Part shown: positions 55,390-64,000 of the stretch, piece after piece
How the letters are laid out: the number at the start of each line of letters is the position of its first letter
Numbering within the stretch: the first letter of the stretch is position 1
NCBI GenBank assembly: GCA_041860225.1
Contig: CP151794.1
Span: forward strand, 1,116,001 to 1,180,000
Origin: Magnimaribacter mokuoloeensis
GTDB lineage: Bacteria > Pseudomonadota > Gammaproteobacteria > Magnimaribacterales > Magnimaribacteraceae
DNA: 64,000 nucleotides
Direction of reading: 5' to 3'
Translations under genes and position numbers: made by a program
Notes under the pieces: generated by a model
The model's database searches: none
What the model was told of the DNA's origin: nothing
Seen by the model: the letters and a program-made list of their open reading frames with translations, nothing else

Positions 55390-55395
55390 AGTATA
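55390..55395 (-). promoter_or_regulatory. rRNA operon -10 box with GC-rich discriminator
   Basis: The minus strand reads TATACT followed by GCGCATCCC. A GC-rich discriminator right after the -10 is typical of stringently controlled rRNA promoters. The -35 is weak (TTTTAA about 16 bases upstream) and lies immediately beyond the tyrS stop. The leader to 16S is about 155 bases. Confidence 0.65.
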
Positions 55396-55431
55396 CATCA
55401 AAAATATAGGTTTAAAAGGAGTTTTTAACTA

Positions 55432-56622
55432 TTAATTAACAATAATTTTTGCAGCTTTTTTCTTTCCTACAAGGACAAGATTAGAAGTGCCTTTTTTTAG
55501 CATAAACTTAGTGTCTGAAACCTTCTCATCATTAACTTTTATAGCACTTTGTTTAATCAATCTAAGGGCTTCAGATGTACTTTTCAGGAGGTTAGATTCT
55601 TTAAGTATACGTGTTAAAAGTTCTGATTCAGATTCTATAGTTACAACAACTTCTTCTAAGTCTTGAGAGATATTTCCTTTCTGGAATCTATTTATAAAAT
55701 TTTCTTTAGATTTCTTACCTAAACCCTCATGAAATCTATCTACTATCTCTTCTGCTAGTAGAAACTTGGTATCCCTAGGATTGGATCCCTCTTCAATGTC
55801 TCTTTTATAGTCTGATATTTGCTCTGAAGACTTAAAACTTAATAGAGAAAAGTAACGCCACATCAGGTCATCGGAGATAGACATTACCTTCCCAAACATA
55901 TCATCTGGACTATCCTCTAGAGCAATGTAATTCCCAAGAGATTTAGACATCTTTTTTACTCCATCTAGTCCTTCAAGAAGAGGAACAGTCAGAATTGATT
56001 GCTGTTCCTGACCATAATGCTTCTGAACTTCTCTACCCAGTAGTAAATTAAACTTCTGATCAGTCCCTCCAAGCTCTATATCGGCTTCGAGTTTTACAGA
56101 ATCGAAACCTTGTAAAATTGGGTACAAAAATTCATGTATTGATATAGGTTGTTGAGATTTATAACGTTTTGAAAAGTCATCTCTTTCTAACATCCTGGCA
56201 ACGGTATAAGAAGATAGCATTTTAATGAACTCAGAAGGATCTACATCCTGCATCCATTCAGAATTAAATCTAACTTCTGTTTTTTTTGGATCGAGAATCT
56301 TAAATACCTGTTCTTTATAGGTTTCAGCATTTTTATCAAGCTGTTCCTTTGTTAGAACAGGACGAGTTTCGTTCACCCCAGAAGGGTCTCCAACTAATCC
56401 AGTAAAATCACCGATTAAGAAGATTACTTCATGACCTAAATCTTGAAAAATCTTCATCTTATTAAGAAGAACAGTATGACCTAAGTGTAAATCTGGTGAA
56501 GTGGGATCAAATCCTGCCTTCACCCTTAACTTCTTCTTAGATTTGATTTGTTTTAAAAAACTTTCTTCCGGAATTATTTCTTCAGCACCCCTGGTAAGAA
56601 TTTCTAGGTTTTCTTTACTCAT
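55432..56622 (-). CDS. tyrS: tyrosyl-tRNA synthetase
   Basis: TyrS charges tRNA-Tyr. The 396-residue protein is the TyrZ-like class with the HIGH motif HLGH (46-49 in DLHLGHTVLLNKM), the KMSKS loop KKMSKSLGN, and a C-terminal S4-like RNA-binding domain (LRLIKQSAIKVNDEKVS). The tyrS-rrn order is known from Pseudomonas. A TATAAT box lies 9 bases before the ATG, and mepM is divergent 43 bp away. Confidence 0.97.
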   Translation of the reverse strand: MSKENLEILTRGAEEIIPEESFLKQIKSKKKLRVKAGFDPTSPDLHLGHTVLLNKMKIFQDLGHEVIFLIGDFTGLVGDPSGVNETRPVLTKEQLDKNAETYKEQVFKILDPKKTEVRFNSEWMQDVDPSEFIKMLSSYTVARMLERDDFSKRYKSQQPISIHEFLYPILQGFDSVKLEADIELGGTDQKFNLLLGREVQKHYGQEQQSILTVPLLEGLDGVKKMSKSLGNYIALEDSPDDMFGKVMSISDDLMWRYFSLLSFKSSEQISDYKRDIEEGSNPRDTKFLLAEEIVDRFHEGLGKKSKENFINRFQKGNISQDLEEVVVTIESESELLTRILKESNLLKSTSEALRLIKQSAIKVNDEKVSDTKFMLKKGTSNLVLVGKKKAAKIIVN

Positions 56623-56631
56623 TGTTTGTCT

Positions 56632-56657
56632 ATTATATGACCTTTTTCAGGTATCAT
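56632..56657. promoter_or_regulatory. divergent start-proximal -10 boxes for tyrS and mepM
   Basis: On the minus strand TATAAT (56637-56632) is followed by 9 bases and the tyrS ATG. On the plus strand TATCAT (56652-56657) is followed by 8 bases and the mepM ATG. Neither gene shows a Shine-Dalgarno. The tyrS box is perfect; the mepM box is one base off consensus. Confidence 0.45.
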
Positions 56658-56665
56658 TCGACTTA

Positions 56666-57970
56666 ATGCCGGGTACTGAGATTATAAACATCTTTAAAAG
56701 CTTTCCTAGAAAGCATATCTTTACCCTGTTGCTTGGTACCTCATTGTTAATCTCAATTAGCATCCTTGGTAGCAGTGACTTCAATGAAGAAATAGAAATT
56801 AACGACCTGACAAAGAGTATCTCTATATCGAGTCTCACCGAAAATAATCAAGTCGAAGTGCCTTGGATTGAAAAAGAAGCCTTAATTAAAAGAAATGATT
56901 CCCTATTCACCATCCTAAATAAACTTGGTGTTATTCAAACTGACATTATTGAATTAGTGAATAGTAAAAAAAGCAGCCTGCTATCGAAAATAGAAGTTGG
57001 AGATAAAATTAAAATTTTTGTAAATGAGAAAGGCCAACTGCAGAAAATGTTTTATATAGATGATATTAAAACTGGGGTAAAAGCAGAAAAAGTTGGAGAG
57101 ACTTTTTCAATTTCTAAATATGAATCCAAAATTGAAAAAGTAAAAATATTTAAGCAAGTTGTTATTACTGATTCTATGTATGTTTCAGGTCTAAGAGAAA
57201 ATGTTCCTGATAGTGTTTTAATGGATTTGGCCTATATAAACGGATGGGACATCGACTTTACCCATGACATAAGGCCGGGCGATAGTTACAACATAATATA
57301 CGAAGAAATAATTATTGATGGAGAGAAAGTTATCGATGGAGATATACTCATTTCAGAATTTAAAAATAGAGATAAGAACTTTGTAGCTGTTAGATTCGAC
57401 CTTGATTCTAAAACTTCGGAATACTTCAATCTTGAAGGAGAAAACGTGAAAAAGGCTTTTCTTAGATCCCCAGTTAAATTGAGTTACATAAGCTCCAAAT
57501 ATAACCTCAATCGAAGACATCCTGTACTTCACACAATAAGAGCTCATAAAGGGGTAGATTACGCAGCAAATAGAGGATCTCCAATTAGAGCTACAGGCGA
57601 TGGAACAATAATTTTTGCTCAATATAACGGCGGGTGTGGAAATGAAATAAAAATTAAACACTCTGAAGACTACGAGACCCGTTATTGTCATTTAGATAGA
57701 TTCAATAACAGGGCAAAAGTAGGAAGAAAGGTTAAACAAGGACAAACAATCGGATATGTTGGTAGTACAGGTTTAGCAACAGGGCCTCATTTACATTATG
57801 AATTTCATGTTAATGGAAAGCATACTGACCCACTTAAAGTTAAGTTTCCAAACGCATCTCCAATTAATTCTTCACAGCTGTCGGCTTATAAAGAAAGATC
57901 CGAAAGTCTTTTGAAAGATTTAAATAATTATAAATATCTTCTTAATGAGCAAGAGGTGCATGGTGGCTGA
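56666..57970 (+). CDS. mepM: M23 family murein endopeptidase MepM-like
   Basis: MepM cuts peptidoglycan cross-links to let the sacculus grow. From the ATG at 56666 the 434-residue protein has an N-terminal membrane helix (about 14-34) and an M23 (lysostaphin) domain. HKGVDYAANRGSPI gives the H-x3-D zinc ligands, and GPHLHYEFHVNGKHTDP gives the HxH ligand. A central linker (DDIKTGVKAEKV and following) resembles the OapA/LysM-like region. Starts further upstream would overlap tyrS and are not used. The stop overlaps anmK by 11 bases. Confidence 0.92.
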   Translation: MPGTEIINIFKSFPRKHIFTLLLGTSLLISISILGSSDFNEEIEINDLTKSISISSLTENNQVEVPWIEKEALIKRNDSLFTILNKLGVIQTDIIELVNSKKSSLLSKIEVGDKIKIFVNEKGQLQKMFYIDDIKTGVKAEKVGETFSISKYESKIEKVKIFKQVVITDSMYVSGLRENVPDSVLMDLAYINGWDIDFTHDIRPGDSYNIIYEEIIIDGEKVIDGDILISEFKNRDKNFVAVRFDLDSKTSEYFNLEGENVKKAFLRSPVKLSYISSKYNLNRRHPVLHTIRAHKGVDYAANRGSPIRATGDGTIIFAQYNGGCGNEIKIKHSEDYETRYCHLDRFNNRAKVGRKVKQGQTIGYVGSTGLATGPHLHYEFHVNGKHTDPLKVKFPNASPINSSQLSAYKERSESLLKDLNNYKYLLNEQEVHGG

Positions 57971-59069
57971 AATCTATATTGGCTTAATGACAGGAACTAG
58001 TGCAGACTCTCTTGATATTGCCGCCGTAAATTTCTTGAATGATGATATAACAATTATCGGAGAAAAGAATTTTTCTATTCCCGCTCATCTAAAAGAAAAA
58101 ATCAAAGAGATTACAAATTCTAATAATCTTGTTAGATCGTCAGTAGAGAAATTAGACCTTGATTTAGGAGAATTTTTTGCAACTAAAATTGATGACTTTT
58201 TAAAAATTCATAATTTAAGACATGATGAGATAAGTGCCATTGGATCTCATGGTCAAACAATAAAACACGAACCAAATTCCCTAAAACCATTCTCTTTACA
58301 AGTTGGTGATCCTCAATTGATCAGTGATAAATTAGGAATAAAAACTATTGGAAATTTCAGGGATGATGATATCGAGGCAGGCGGACAAGGGGCGCCGTTA
58401 TCACCTTTATTCCACAGAGAAGTCTTTAAAGGCAGCCAAGAAAAAAGAGTAATCATAAATATTGGCGGTATAACGAATATTTCAATCTTAGGAAAATCTA
58501 ATCTCATAGGATTTGATACTGGCCCTGGTAATTGTCTGATGGATACATGGATAAAAGAAAAGAAAGGAAAGAATTATGATGAAAATGGTAACTGGGCTAA
58601 GTCTGCAAACTGTAATGAAGAGCTTTTGAGCATAATGCTACAAGATCAATATTTTTCTCTTGAAAATCCTAAAAGCACCGGCCCTGATTATTTCAATTTG
58701 GAATGGATAAATCGTTCAATTAGCAATTTAAACTATGAAATTAGTTCAGCTGATGTCCAATCAACTTTAGCTGAATTAACTGCTGTAAGCCTAATGGACT
58801 CCTTAAATAGAATGCAAGTTATCAACCATGCATTATATTTCTGCGGAGGTGGTATTCATAATCAATACCTCATGAATAGAATATCTCATAGAGTTGAAAC
58901 TCCTTGTCTCTCTACGCAAGATCTGGGTATTAGTCCTGACTATCTAGAAGCAGTTTGCTTCGCCTGGTTGGCATATAAAAGAAACAAAAATATTACTTTT
59001 GATATAAGCGAAATTACGGGAAGTAATCGAGAAGTTTTTTTAGGTAAAATCTACAACCCAATCAAATAG
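57960..59069 (+). CDS. anmK: anhydro-N-acetylmuramic acid kinase
   Basis: AnmK phosphorylates and opens 1,6-anhydroMurNAc released in murein recycling, giving MurNAc-6-P. From the ATG at 57960 the 369 residues contain IGLMTGTSADSLDIAAV, GSHGQTIKHEP, IGNFRDDDIEAGGQGAPLSPLFH and INIGGITNIS, all family blocks. I preferred the internal ATG, preceded by AAGAGGTG, over 57945. The overlap with mepM suits a shared peptidoglycan role. Its 3' end overlaps erpA by 8 bases. Confidence 0.95.
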   Translation: MVAEIYIGLMTGTSADSLDIAAVNFLNDDITIIGEKNFSIPAHLKEKIKEITNSNNLVRSSVEKLDLDLGEFFATKIDDFLKIHNLRHDEISAIGSHGQTIKHEPNSLKPFSLQVGDPQLISDKLGIKTIGNFRDDDIEAGGQGAPLSPLFHREVFKGSQEKRVIINIGGITNISILGKSNLIGFDTGPGNCLMDTWIKEKKGKNYDENGNWAKSANCNEELLSIMLQDQYFSLENPKSTGPDYFNLEWINRSISNLNYEISSADVQSTLAELTAVSLMDSLNRMQVINHALYFCGGGIHNQYLMNRISHRVETPCLSTQDLGISPDYLEAVCFAWLAYKRNKNITFDISEITGSNREVFLGKIYNPIK

Positions 59070-59412
59070 AGAAGGACTCTCCACAACCACAGGTAGTTGT
59101 AGCATTTGGATTAGAAATAATAAATTTAGAACCTGTAAGATCTTCAACGTAATCTACTGTGGAACCCTGCAGATATTGCAAGCTTAATGAATCTATAACT
59201 AAATTAGCTCCTTGTTTTTCAATACAGGTATCATCCTCATCAACTGTCTTGTCAAAGGAGAATCCATATTGGAAACCAGAGCAGCCTCCACCTGTTACAT
59301 AAACCCTGAGATTCAATATTTCAGAATCCGTCTCGTTACTCCTAAGAGATAAGATTTTTTGAACAGCCCCATCGGTTAACTGCATCAAAGTGGGTGTATA
59401 TGTCTCAACCAT
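59062..59412 (-). CDS. erpA: iron-sulfur cluster insertion protein ErpA
   Basis: ErpA is an A-type carrier that passes Fe-S clusters to target enzymes such as IspG. The 116 residues keep the three cysteines: GGGCSGFQYGF and the terminal TTCGCGESF pair. The opening VETYTPTLMQLTDGAVQKI is ErpA-like. It overlaps the argC stop by 8 bases and shares its transcript. Convergent with anmK, with overlapping stops. Confidence 0.93.
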   Translation of the reverse strand: MVETYTPTLMQLTDGAVQKILSLRSNETDSEILNLRVYVTGGGCSGFQYGFSFDKTVDEDDTCIEKQGANLVIDSLSLQYLQGSTVDYVEDLTGSKFIISNPNATTTCGCGESFSI

Positions 59413-60412
59413 TATCTATACCTTGCATTTGGTTATTTCCACAAAGCAAATTGTAACACTCTACAGCCTGGCCTGCGGCTCCCTTAACCAAATTATCTAT
59501 AGCAGAAATAATAACTACCTGATTCTCTATAGCAGAGGGATAGATGCCTATTTGACAGTTATTTGTTTGGCAAACTTTCAATATTTCAGGAACTTCTCCT
59601 TCTTCCATTAATTGAATGTTAGGTGATTCTTTATAGAAATTCTTATACAGGTCAATTAATGGACCGGAAGGTTTAGCCTCTAAATTAACGTACATAGTTG
59701 AGTATATACCCCTCATGGCCGGTATAAGATGAGGTAAAAAATTTATATTAAGAGATGAGCCATAAACACCTTCGAGAACTTGTTTTATCTCAGGTAGATG
59801 CCTGTGGCCTAAGGTAGCGTAAGCTTTAAAATTTTCTTTAATATCAGAGAGCAAGGATCTGTTTACGGTTGATCGTCCCGCGCCGCTTATTCCTGACTTA
59901 GCATCAATTGTAATTGAGTCTATTTTGGAACGGCCATCAAGTAGAGGTAATAAGCCCAATATGGATGCAGTAGGGTAACAGCCTGGAACAGCTATTAAAT
60001 TACTGCTCTTAATTAGACTCCCATTTAGTTCAGTTAGACCGTAAACAGACTGTTCTACTCCTTCAGGGTCTTTGTGATCGGAGTTATACCAATCCTTCCA
60101 TATAGTTAAATCTTTTATTCTGAAATCAGCAGAAAGATCTATAACCTTGGTGCCTTGCTGGATAAAGTATTTAGCTTTTTCCATAGAAATTCCATGCGGA
60201 GTTGCAAAGAAGATCACATCACAACTAAAAAAGATTTCATCATCAGGATCGACAAATATTAGATCACTGCCTTCTACAAATCGAGCAACTGACTGACCTT
60301 TAAGCTCTCTTGAGCTAACAGCCACAAGAGAAGTAGATTCATGAGACGATAAAAATCTAATTAATTCTTCACCCGCAAAACCAGAACCTCCAATTATTCC
60401 TACTTTATTCAT
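59405..60412 (-). CDS. argC: N-acetyl-gamma-glutamyl-phosphate reductase
   Basis: ArgC reduces N-acetylglutamyl phosphate with NADPH, the step after ArgB in arginine synthesis. The 335 residues start with the NADP-binding IIGGSGFAGEELIRFLSSHE and hold the catalytic cysteine in VPGCYPTASILGLLPL. GHRHLPEI follows as a conserved block. A TATAAT with the GC-rich sequence TCGCGCCCC just downstream lies about 30-40 bases upstream of the ATG, unlike the leaderless pattern seen elsewhere. argC-erpA-anmK-mepM-tyrS-rrn matches Pseudomonas order. Confidence 0.95.
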   Translation of the reverse strand: MNKVGIIGGSGFAGEELIRFLSSHESTSLVAVSSRELKGQSVARFVEGSDLIFVDPDDEIFFSCDVIFFATPHGISMEKAKYFIQQGTKVIDLSADFRIKDLTIWKDWYNSDHKDPEGVEQSVYGLTELNGSLIKSSNLIAVPGCYPTASILGLLPLLDGRSKIDSITIDAKSGISGAGRSTVNRSLLSDIKENFKAYATLGHRHLPEIKQVLEGVYGSSLNINFLPHLIPAMRGIYSTMYVNLEAKPSGPLIDLYKNFYKESPNIQLMEEGEVPEILKVCQTNNCQIGIYPSAIENQVVIISAIDNLVKGAAGQAVECYNLLCGNNQMQGIDNG

Positions 60413-60473
60413 CTAATACACTTTGATACCAAGGGGCGCGAATTATATAGATTTGCACTAAAGGTATCTAGAG

Positions 60474-60914
60474 CTAGTTTTTTAGATAAACATTAAGCAA
60501 TAACCTTTCCCATGATGAGATGTTAGAGAGTAGCAATCCCTTAGAGGCAAAAGATTCTGATTCTCTTAGAAGACCTTGCTTGTATCTTAAGTGGGCCAAT
60601 CTCAAATAGAGAGCTCCATCACTTTTTGTGATTCTAAAAGCACGTTCCAAGTCAATATTTGCTTGCCTATAATTTTGCTGTCTTAATTTTTTATCTGCAT
60701 CTAACAAGATTCTCTGCACCGAAGGATTTTGGGCATTTATCTTTAAAATTTCTTCTTGTAAGAATGCATCATTGGAGATTAATAACTCTACTGTCTGAGT
60801 AAAATTATTTACTGGAACTGAATAACTTGAAGGGTCTCTAGATTGCTGATCGGTGGCACACGAAATTAAGCCTATCGAAATAGAGAAAGTTACTAGGAAC
60901 TTAATTTTTTTCAA
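60474..60914 (-). CDS. TPR-type outer membrane lipoprotein, LpoP-like PBP1B activator
   Basis: The 146-residue lipoprotein has a lipobox LISC (Cys19) after a signal peptide, a polar linker, then two to three TPR-like helix pairs (LLDADKKLRQQNYRQANIDLERAF, LYLRLAHLRYKQGLLRESESFASKG). Its start overlaps the mrcB stop by 4 bases. In Pseudomonas, the PBP1B activator LpoP is a TPR lipoprotein encoded next to mrcB, so the same role is inferred here. Direct sequence identity to LpoP cannot be measured from this view. Confidence 0.72.
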   Translation of the reverse strand: MKKIKFLVTFSISIGLISCATDQQSRDPSSYSVPVNNFTQTVELLISNDAFLQEEILKINAQNPSVQRILLDADKKLRQQNYRQANIDLERAFRITKSDGALYLRLAHLRYKQGLLRESESFASKGLLLSNISSWERLLLNVYLKN

Positions 60915-63208
60915 CCTTCGCCTCCCTCAAACACTTCTTTTAATTTATCCAAAACACTCTCTGTAGCTCTTCTACTTTTATTAGAACATTTCTTTCTGAC
61001 ATCCGGAACTATCTTTGGTTCGGTGCCTTTTATGAAAGGAACGAGCAATGAATTTTTACACTTTTCACCGCTTAGCAGACCGTCTTGCAAATCAGTCCAA
61101 AAGTATTCTATTCTGGACAAGGATGTTTTATCAGCCTTAACTGGGTTAGTTTCATTGATAAAGTTTTTCCAAACTTGGAAAGCACCTGTTCTGCCTGTGA
61201 GAGGAGTCTGTCGATTATCATCAAAGCCCAACCAAACCAAAACTAGCAGATCTCCTGCAAATCCAATAAACCAACTATCTCTTTGATCATCAGAAGTACC
61301 TGTTTTGCCTCCTGCATTCCAATTTTTGATTTGTTTCTTGGAATAGCCTCTTGCAGTTCCTCGTTCAAAGGCTTGTTGCATGGCAAACTTTAATAATGCT
61401 ATGGGTTCAGGCCTGATTTTTTGTTCAATGCTATAAGGATATAAAAATTCAATTTCTCCTGTTGTGTCTTTTATTTGCCTTATAGACCTTAAAGGTGAGT
61501 AAAAGCCATCAGCGGCTATTGTTTGATATGCTTGAATTGCTTGATAGGGAGACAGCTCAAACGAACCTATAAAAAGAGAAGGATAATTTGGCACCTCCTT
61601 CTGAATACCTAAGTTTGAGAACATTTCTTCAACTGCCTCAAATCCAATATCTAAACCAAGTCTAGCAGAAGCGATATTGTAAGACTGCCATAGAGCAACG
61701 TGGAGAGGAATCTGTCCATGAAATTTTTTATCAAAATTATCAGGTTCCCAAATCTTACCTCCACTTACCATGCTGAATTTTGAGTCGTCCAAAATGGTAG
61801 TTAAGGTGTAATCTTCATATTGATTTAGAGCGGTAAGATAAATAAAAGGCTTAACCAAAGAACCTATCGGTCTAATAGCATTTATAGACCTATTAAAGCC
61901 GTAGCTATATGGTTGGGTGCTTCCTACCACCGCTCTAACTTCGCCGTTAGTAATATCTACTGCTATAGCGGCTCCTTCCAATTCAGATAGTTTAGTGCCA
62001 TATTTCTTGATCAACTGTATCTTTGTCTCACTTAAACTTCTCTCTAAAGCTTCCTGAAGAACAGGATCTAAATTTGTTTCTATTGCCAGTCCTTGTGTTC
62101 TAAGTTCTCTTTCATCAAAATTTTTCTGAAGCTCTAGCCTTACAATGTCATGAAACGCAGGGTGCTTTGTCTCTGTTCTATAATTTGGTGGAGCAATTCC
62201 TAGTTCTTTGCTTCTCAAGGCTTCGAGTTGGGAATCAGAGATTTTATTACTCCTGTTTAATACGCCCAAAACAAGGTTTCTTCTCTTAGTAGCATTATTT
62301 GGATTTCTTCTCGGATTATACAATGAAGGGCCTTTGAGCATCCCTACCAGTAAAGCAATTTGATCAGTAGCAAGATTATTTATAGAAGTTCCAAAAAAAT
62401 GTTGTGCTCCCATACCAAACCCATGAATCGCTCTCTTGCCAGATTGAGCCAGAAATACATCATTTATATAAGCAAGAAGAATCTCTTCTTTAGAGTAATG
62501 TAACTCGATAAGTACAGAAGCTATAGCTTCCATAACTTTTCGCCTGATAGTTTGTTCAGATGAAAAGAAAAGACTTTTTGCTAGTTGCTGGGTAATGGTA
62601 CTTCCGCCTTGCTCTACTTCTCCAGCTTGAATATTTCTTAAAAAAGCTCTAGAAATTGATTTTAAAGAAACTCCATAGTGGTTAAAGAAGTTTTGGTCTT
62701 CAACAGACAGAATAGTATCAACTAAAACTTGTGGCACTTCAGGCCAATTTAATAAAACCCTATCTTCCATGTGGGAGGGATACATTCCGCCTATTACAGT
62801 TGGTTCAAGTTTAATCAGGTCCTCTGAGATACCTAATTGGTTCTTTATACTCTTTATTTGAGAGTCTTCGTAAGCCAAACTAAAGATGCCTGGCTTTTGA
62901 TCCATGTAACCTCTTAAGAAAATTTTTAGCTCGTTTTTGGAAAAAGAGAACTGCCCTGGTCTTTGTGGATTACTTACTTTCTTATAAGAGAGCATTTCCA
63001 ATTCTTTCATTAAATTATTTCTGTTAAAGTTAAATCCTTCAGCGAGTTCTAAAGGTCTGGAGTAAATTTTTGCTGGAACTGTCCAAAGCACCCCGTCCAA
63101 CTTTGAAGTAACTCTATAATCAATCACGGCGATAACTGCCGCAAAGAAAATAGAGACAGCTAAAGCTACAAATCCTATAAATGCTCCTACAGTTAGCTTA
63201 AATTTCAT
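60911..63208 (-). CDS. mrcB: penicillin-binding protein 1B
   Basis: PBP1B polymerises and cross-links peptidoglycan. The 765 residues have a membrane helix (about 8-28), a UB2H-like region (about 60-140) starting LELAEGFNFNRNNLMKELEML, and a GT51 domain with EDQNFFNHYGVS and GGSTITQQLAKSLFFS. A transpeptidase domain follows with the SxxK serine in GSLVKPFIYL, the SxN motif SYNIAS, and KTGTSD. Residues VNIA-like and the C-terminal tail are complete. It couples to the downstream TPR lipoprotein. No clear -10 is near its ATG. Confidence 0.95.
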   Translation of the reverse strand: MKFKLTVGAFIGFVALAVSIFFAAVIAVIDYRVTSKLDGVLWTVPAKIYSRPLELAEGFNFNRNNLMKELEMLSYKKVSNPQRPGQFSFSKNELKIFLRGYMDQKPGIFSLAYEDSQIKSIKNQLGISEDLIKLEPTVIGGMYPSHMEDRVLLNWPEVPQVLVDTILSVEDQNFFNHYGVSLKSISRAFLRNIQAGEVEQGGSTITQQLAKSLFFSSEQTIRRKVMEAIASVLIELHYSKEEILLAYINDVFLAQSGKRAIHGFGMGAQHFFGTSINNLATDQIALLVGMLKGPSLYNPRRNPNNATKRRNLVLGVLNRSNKISDSQLEALRSKELGIAPPNYRTETKHPAFHDIVRLELQKNFDERELRTQGLAIETNLDPVLQEALERSLSETKIQLIKKYGTKLSELEGAAIAVDITNGEVRAVVGSTQPYSYGFNRSINAIRPIGSLVKPFIYLTALNQYEDYTLTTILDDSKFSMVSGGKIWEPDNFDKKFHGQIPLHVALWQSYNIASARLGLDIGFEAVEEMFSNLGIQKEVPNYPSLFIGSFELSPYQAIQAYQTIAADGFYSPLRSIRQIKDTTGEIEFLYPYSIEQKIRPEPIALLKFAMQQAFERGTARGYSKKQIKNWNAGGKTGTSDDQRDSWFIGFAGDLLVLVWLGFDDNRQTPLTGRTGAFQVWKNFINETNPVKADKTSLSRIEYFWTDLQDGLLSGEKCKNSLLVPFIKGTEPKIVPDVRKKCSNKSRRATESVLDKLKEVFEGGEG

Positions 63209-63273
63209 TTAATTCTTGATTACTTGTAACATTTGGCACAGTCTACGACCTTTAAAAAAATTTAGGTAAAAAA

Positions 63274-64000
63274 ATGAAATATGATTTGTATTGTTTAGGT
63301 AGCGCTTTAGTCGATATGACCTTTCAAATTGATGATGACTTCACAAAGAGGAATGAAGAGAGAGGGATATCTAAGGGTGCAATGACTTTGATAGAAAAAG
63401 ATGATCAAAATAGCTTAATCAGTGAATTAAAAGATCTGAATAAATCTCCTGAGCGGGCTTGCGGAGGCTCTGGAACAAATTCTATTGTAGCTGCTTCACT
63501 TTTTGGATCTAGGTCTTATATGTCCTGTATTGTTACAGATGATGAAAATGGCAGATTCTTTCTCAAAGATTTATCTTCTAATGGAGTTGATCATGCCTCG
63601 AAGCTCATTGATGCCGATCTGCCTTCCGGACAATGTCTTGTCATGATCTCTGATGATGCCGAGAGAACAATGTGTACCAATCTCGGTGTAAATTCTGAAT
63701 TTTCGCCCAATGATGTTGATGAGAAAATCATTCAAAACTCAGAGTATCTTTTTTTAGAGGGCTATCTAGTTGCTTCTCCAAAAGGATATGATTCATTTAA
63801 GAAAGCTATAGAATTGGCTCGTCAATATAGTACAAAGGTTGCCATAACATTATCAGATGCATTCATCGTTAATACTTTTGAGAAAGAACTAAAAGAGCTA
63901 ATAAGCATGAAATGTGATCTTATTTTTTGTAATGAAATTGAAGCTATGGAGTTTAGTGGTTCAAAAGAGGAGAGTGAAATATTCAGCTACTTTAGAAATT
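63274..64000 (+). CDS. PfkB-family sugar/nucleoside kinase (5' part; cut at window edge)
   Basis: The frame opens at the ATG at 63274 after a modest Shine-Dalgarno (TTTAGG) and runs to the edge without stop (242 codons). The start CLGSALVDMTF and the PfkB block ACGGSGTNSIVAASLFGSRSYMSCIVTDDENGRFF resemble adenosine kinase and related ribokinases. NEIEAM is the late PfkB-type metal/phosphate block. The catalytic GAGD loop is beyond the window. Adenosine kinase is most likely; ribokinase or fructokinase are alternatives. It is divergent from mrcB. Confidence 0.75.
   Translation, partial: MKYDLYCLGSALVDMTFQIDDDFTKRNEERGISKGAMTLIEKDDQNSLISELKDLNKSPERACGGSGTNSIVAASLFGSRSYMSCIVTDDENGRFFLKDLSSNGVDHASKLIDADLPSGQCLVMISDDAERTMCTNLGVNSEFSPNDVDEKIIQNSEYLFLEGYLVASPKGYDSFKKAIELARQYSTKVAITLSDAFIVNTFEKELKELISMKCDLIFCNEIEAMEFSGSKEESEIFSYFRN

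Overview
The window is an A+T-rich, very compact stretch of a gammaproteobacterial chromosome. Gene order is the best clue to lineage. It carries miaA-hflX-hflK-hflC-hisZ-purA, ilvE-waaF-waaG-waaP, algC-argB-slmA, mrcA/aroK-aroB-gltB-gltD and argC-erpA-anmK-mepM-tyrS-rrn, all blocks known from Pseudomonas-like gammaproteobacteria. The low GC, tiny intergenic gaps, overlapping 3' ends, no tRNA in the rRNA spacer, and marine-type genes (DUF3604, two ammonium transporters, CobS/CobT) suggest an uncultured marine lineage of the SAR86 type. That placement is inference; the 16S gene in the window would settle it.

Layout. (1) 1-8.6 kb, minus strand: miaA, hflX, hflK, hflC, hisZ, purA, a small secreted protein and a DUF3604 protein cut by the window edge. 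hfq is absent from its usual place between miaA and hflX. (2) 8.6-12.6 kb: two glnK-amtB operons, each behind a near-perfect sigma-54 promoter, with a small AlpA/excisionase-like HTH gene between them. (3) 12.6-25.5 kb: lipopolysaccharide core synthesis. It holds waaA, hldD, a lauroyltransferase-like gene and hldE. A tightly coupled minus-strand operon follows: ilvE, waaF, waaG, a fused two-kinase WaaP protein, a GT4 glycosyltransferase, a methyltransferase and an alpha/alpha-toroid protein. (4) 25.5-38.5 kb: a phosphomannomutase/phosphoglucomutase, argB, slmA, mrcA (PBP1A), aroK, aroB and glutamate synthase gltB-gltD. (5) 38.5-50.3 kb: tesB, an enoyl-CoA hydratase and cysE. Then come CobS-like AAA+ and CobT-like VWA proteins followed by two tandem diiron (ferritin-like) proteins, a lipoprotein subtilase with a C-terminal domain like an autotransporter barrel, a VOC protein and a type II pantothenate kinase. 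(6) 50.3-55.4 kb: a complete minus-strand rRNA operon (16S, 23S, 5S) with terminator, processing stems and promoter. (7) 55.4-64 kb: tyrS, mepM, anmK, erpA, argC, a TPR lipoprotein coupled to mrcB (PBP1B), and the start of a PfkB-family sugar/nucleoside kinase.

Three signals go beyond routine annotation. First, many first-in-operon genes have a TATAAT-like box 6-9 bases before the start codon and no Shine-Dalgarno, which predicts leaderless mRNAs; the clearest case is the 20-bp divergent mrcA/aroK region, where the two boxes overlap. Second, the CobS/CobT pair sits directly upstream of a tandem duplicated diiron protein and no cobN is visible, suggesting an AAA+/VWA metallation or maturation module rather than cobalamin synthesis. 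Third, six of seven convergent junctions have overlapping 3' ends or gaps of at most 9 bp and no terminator.
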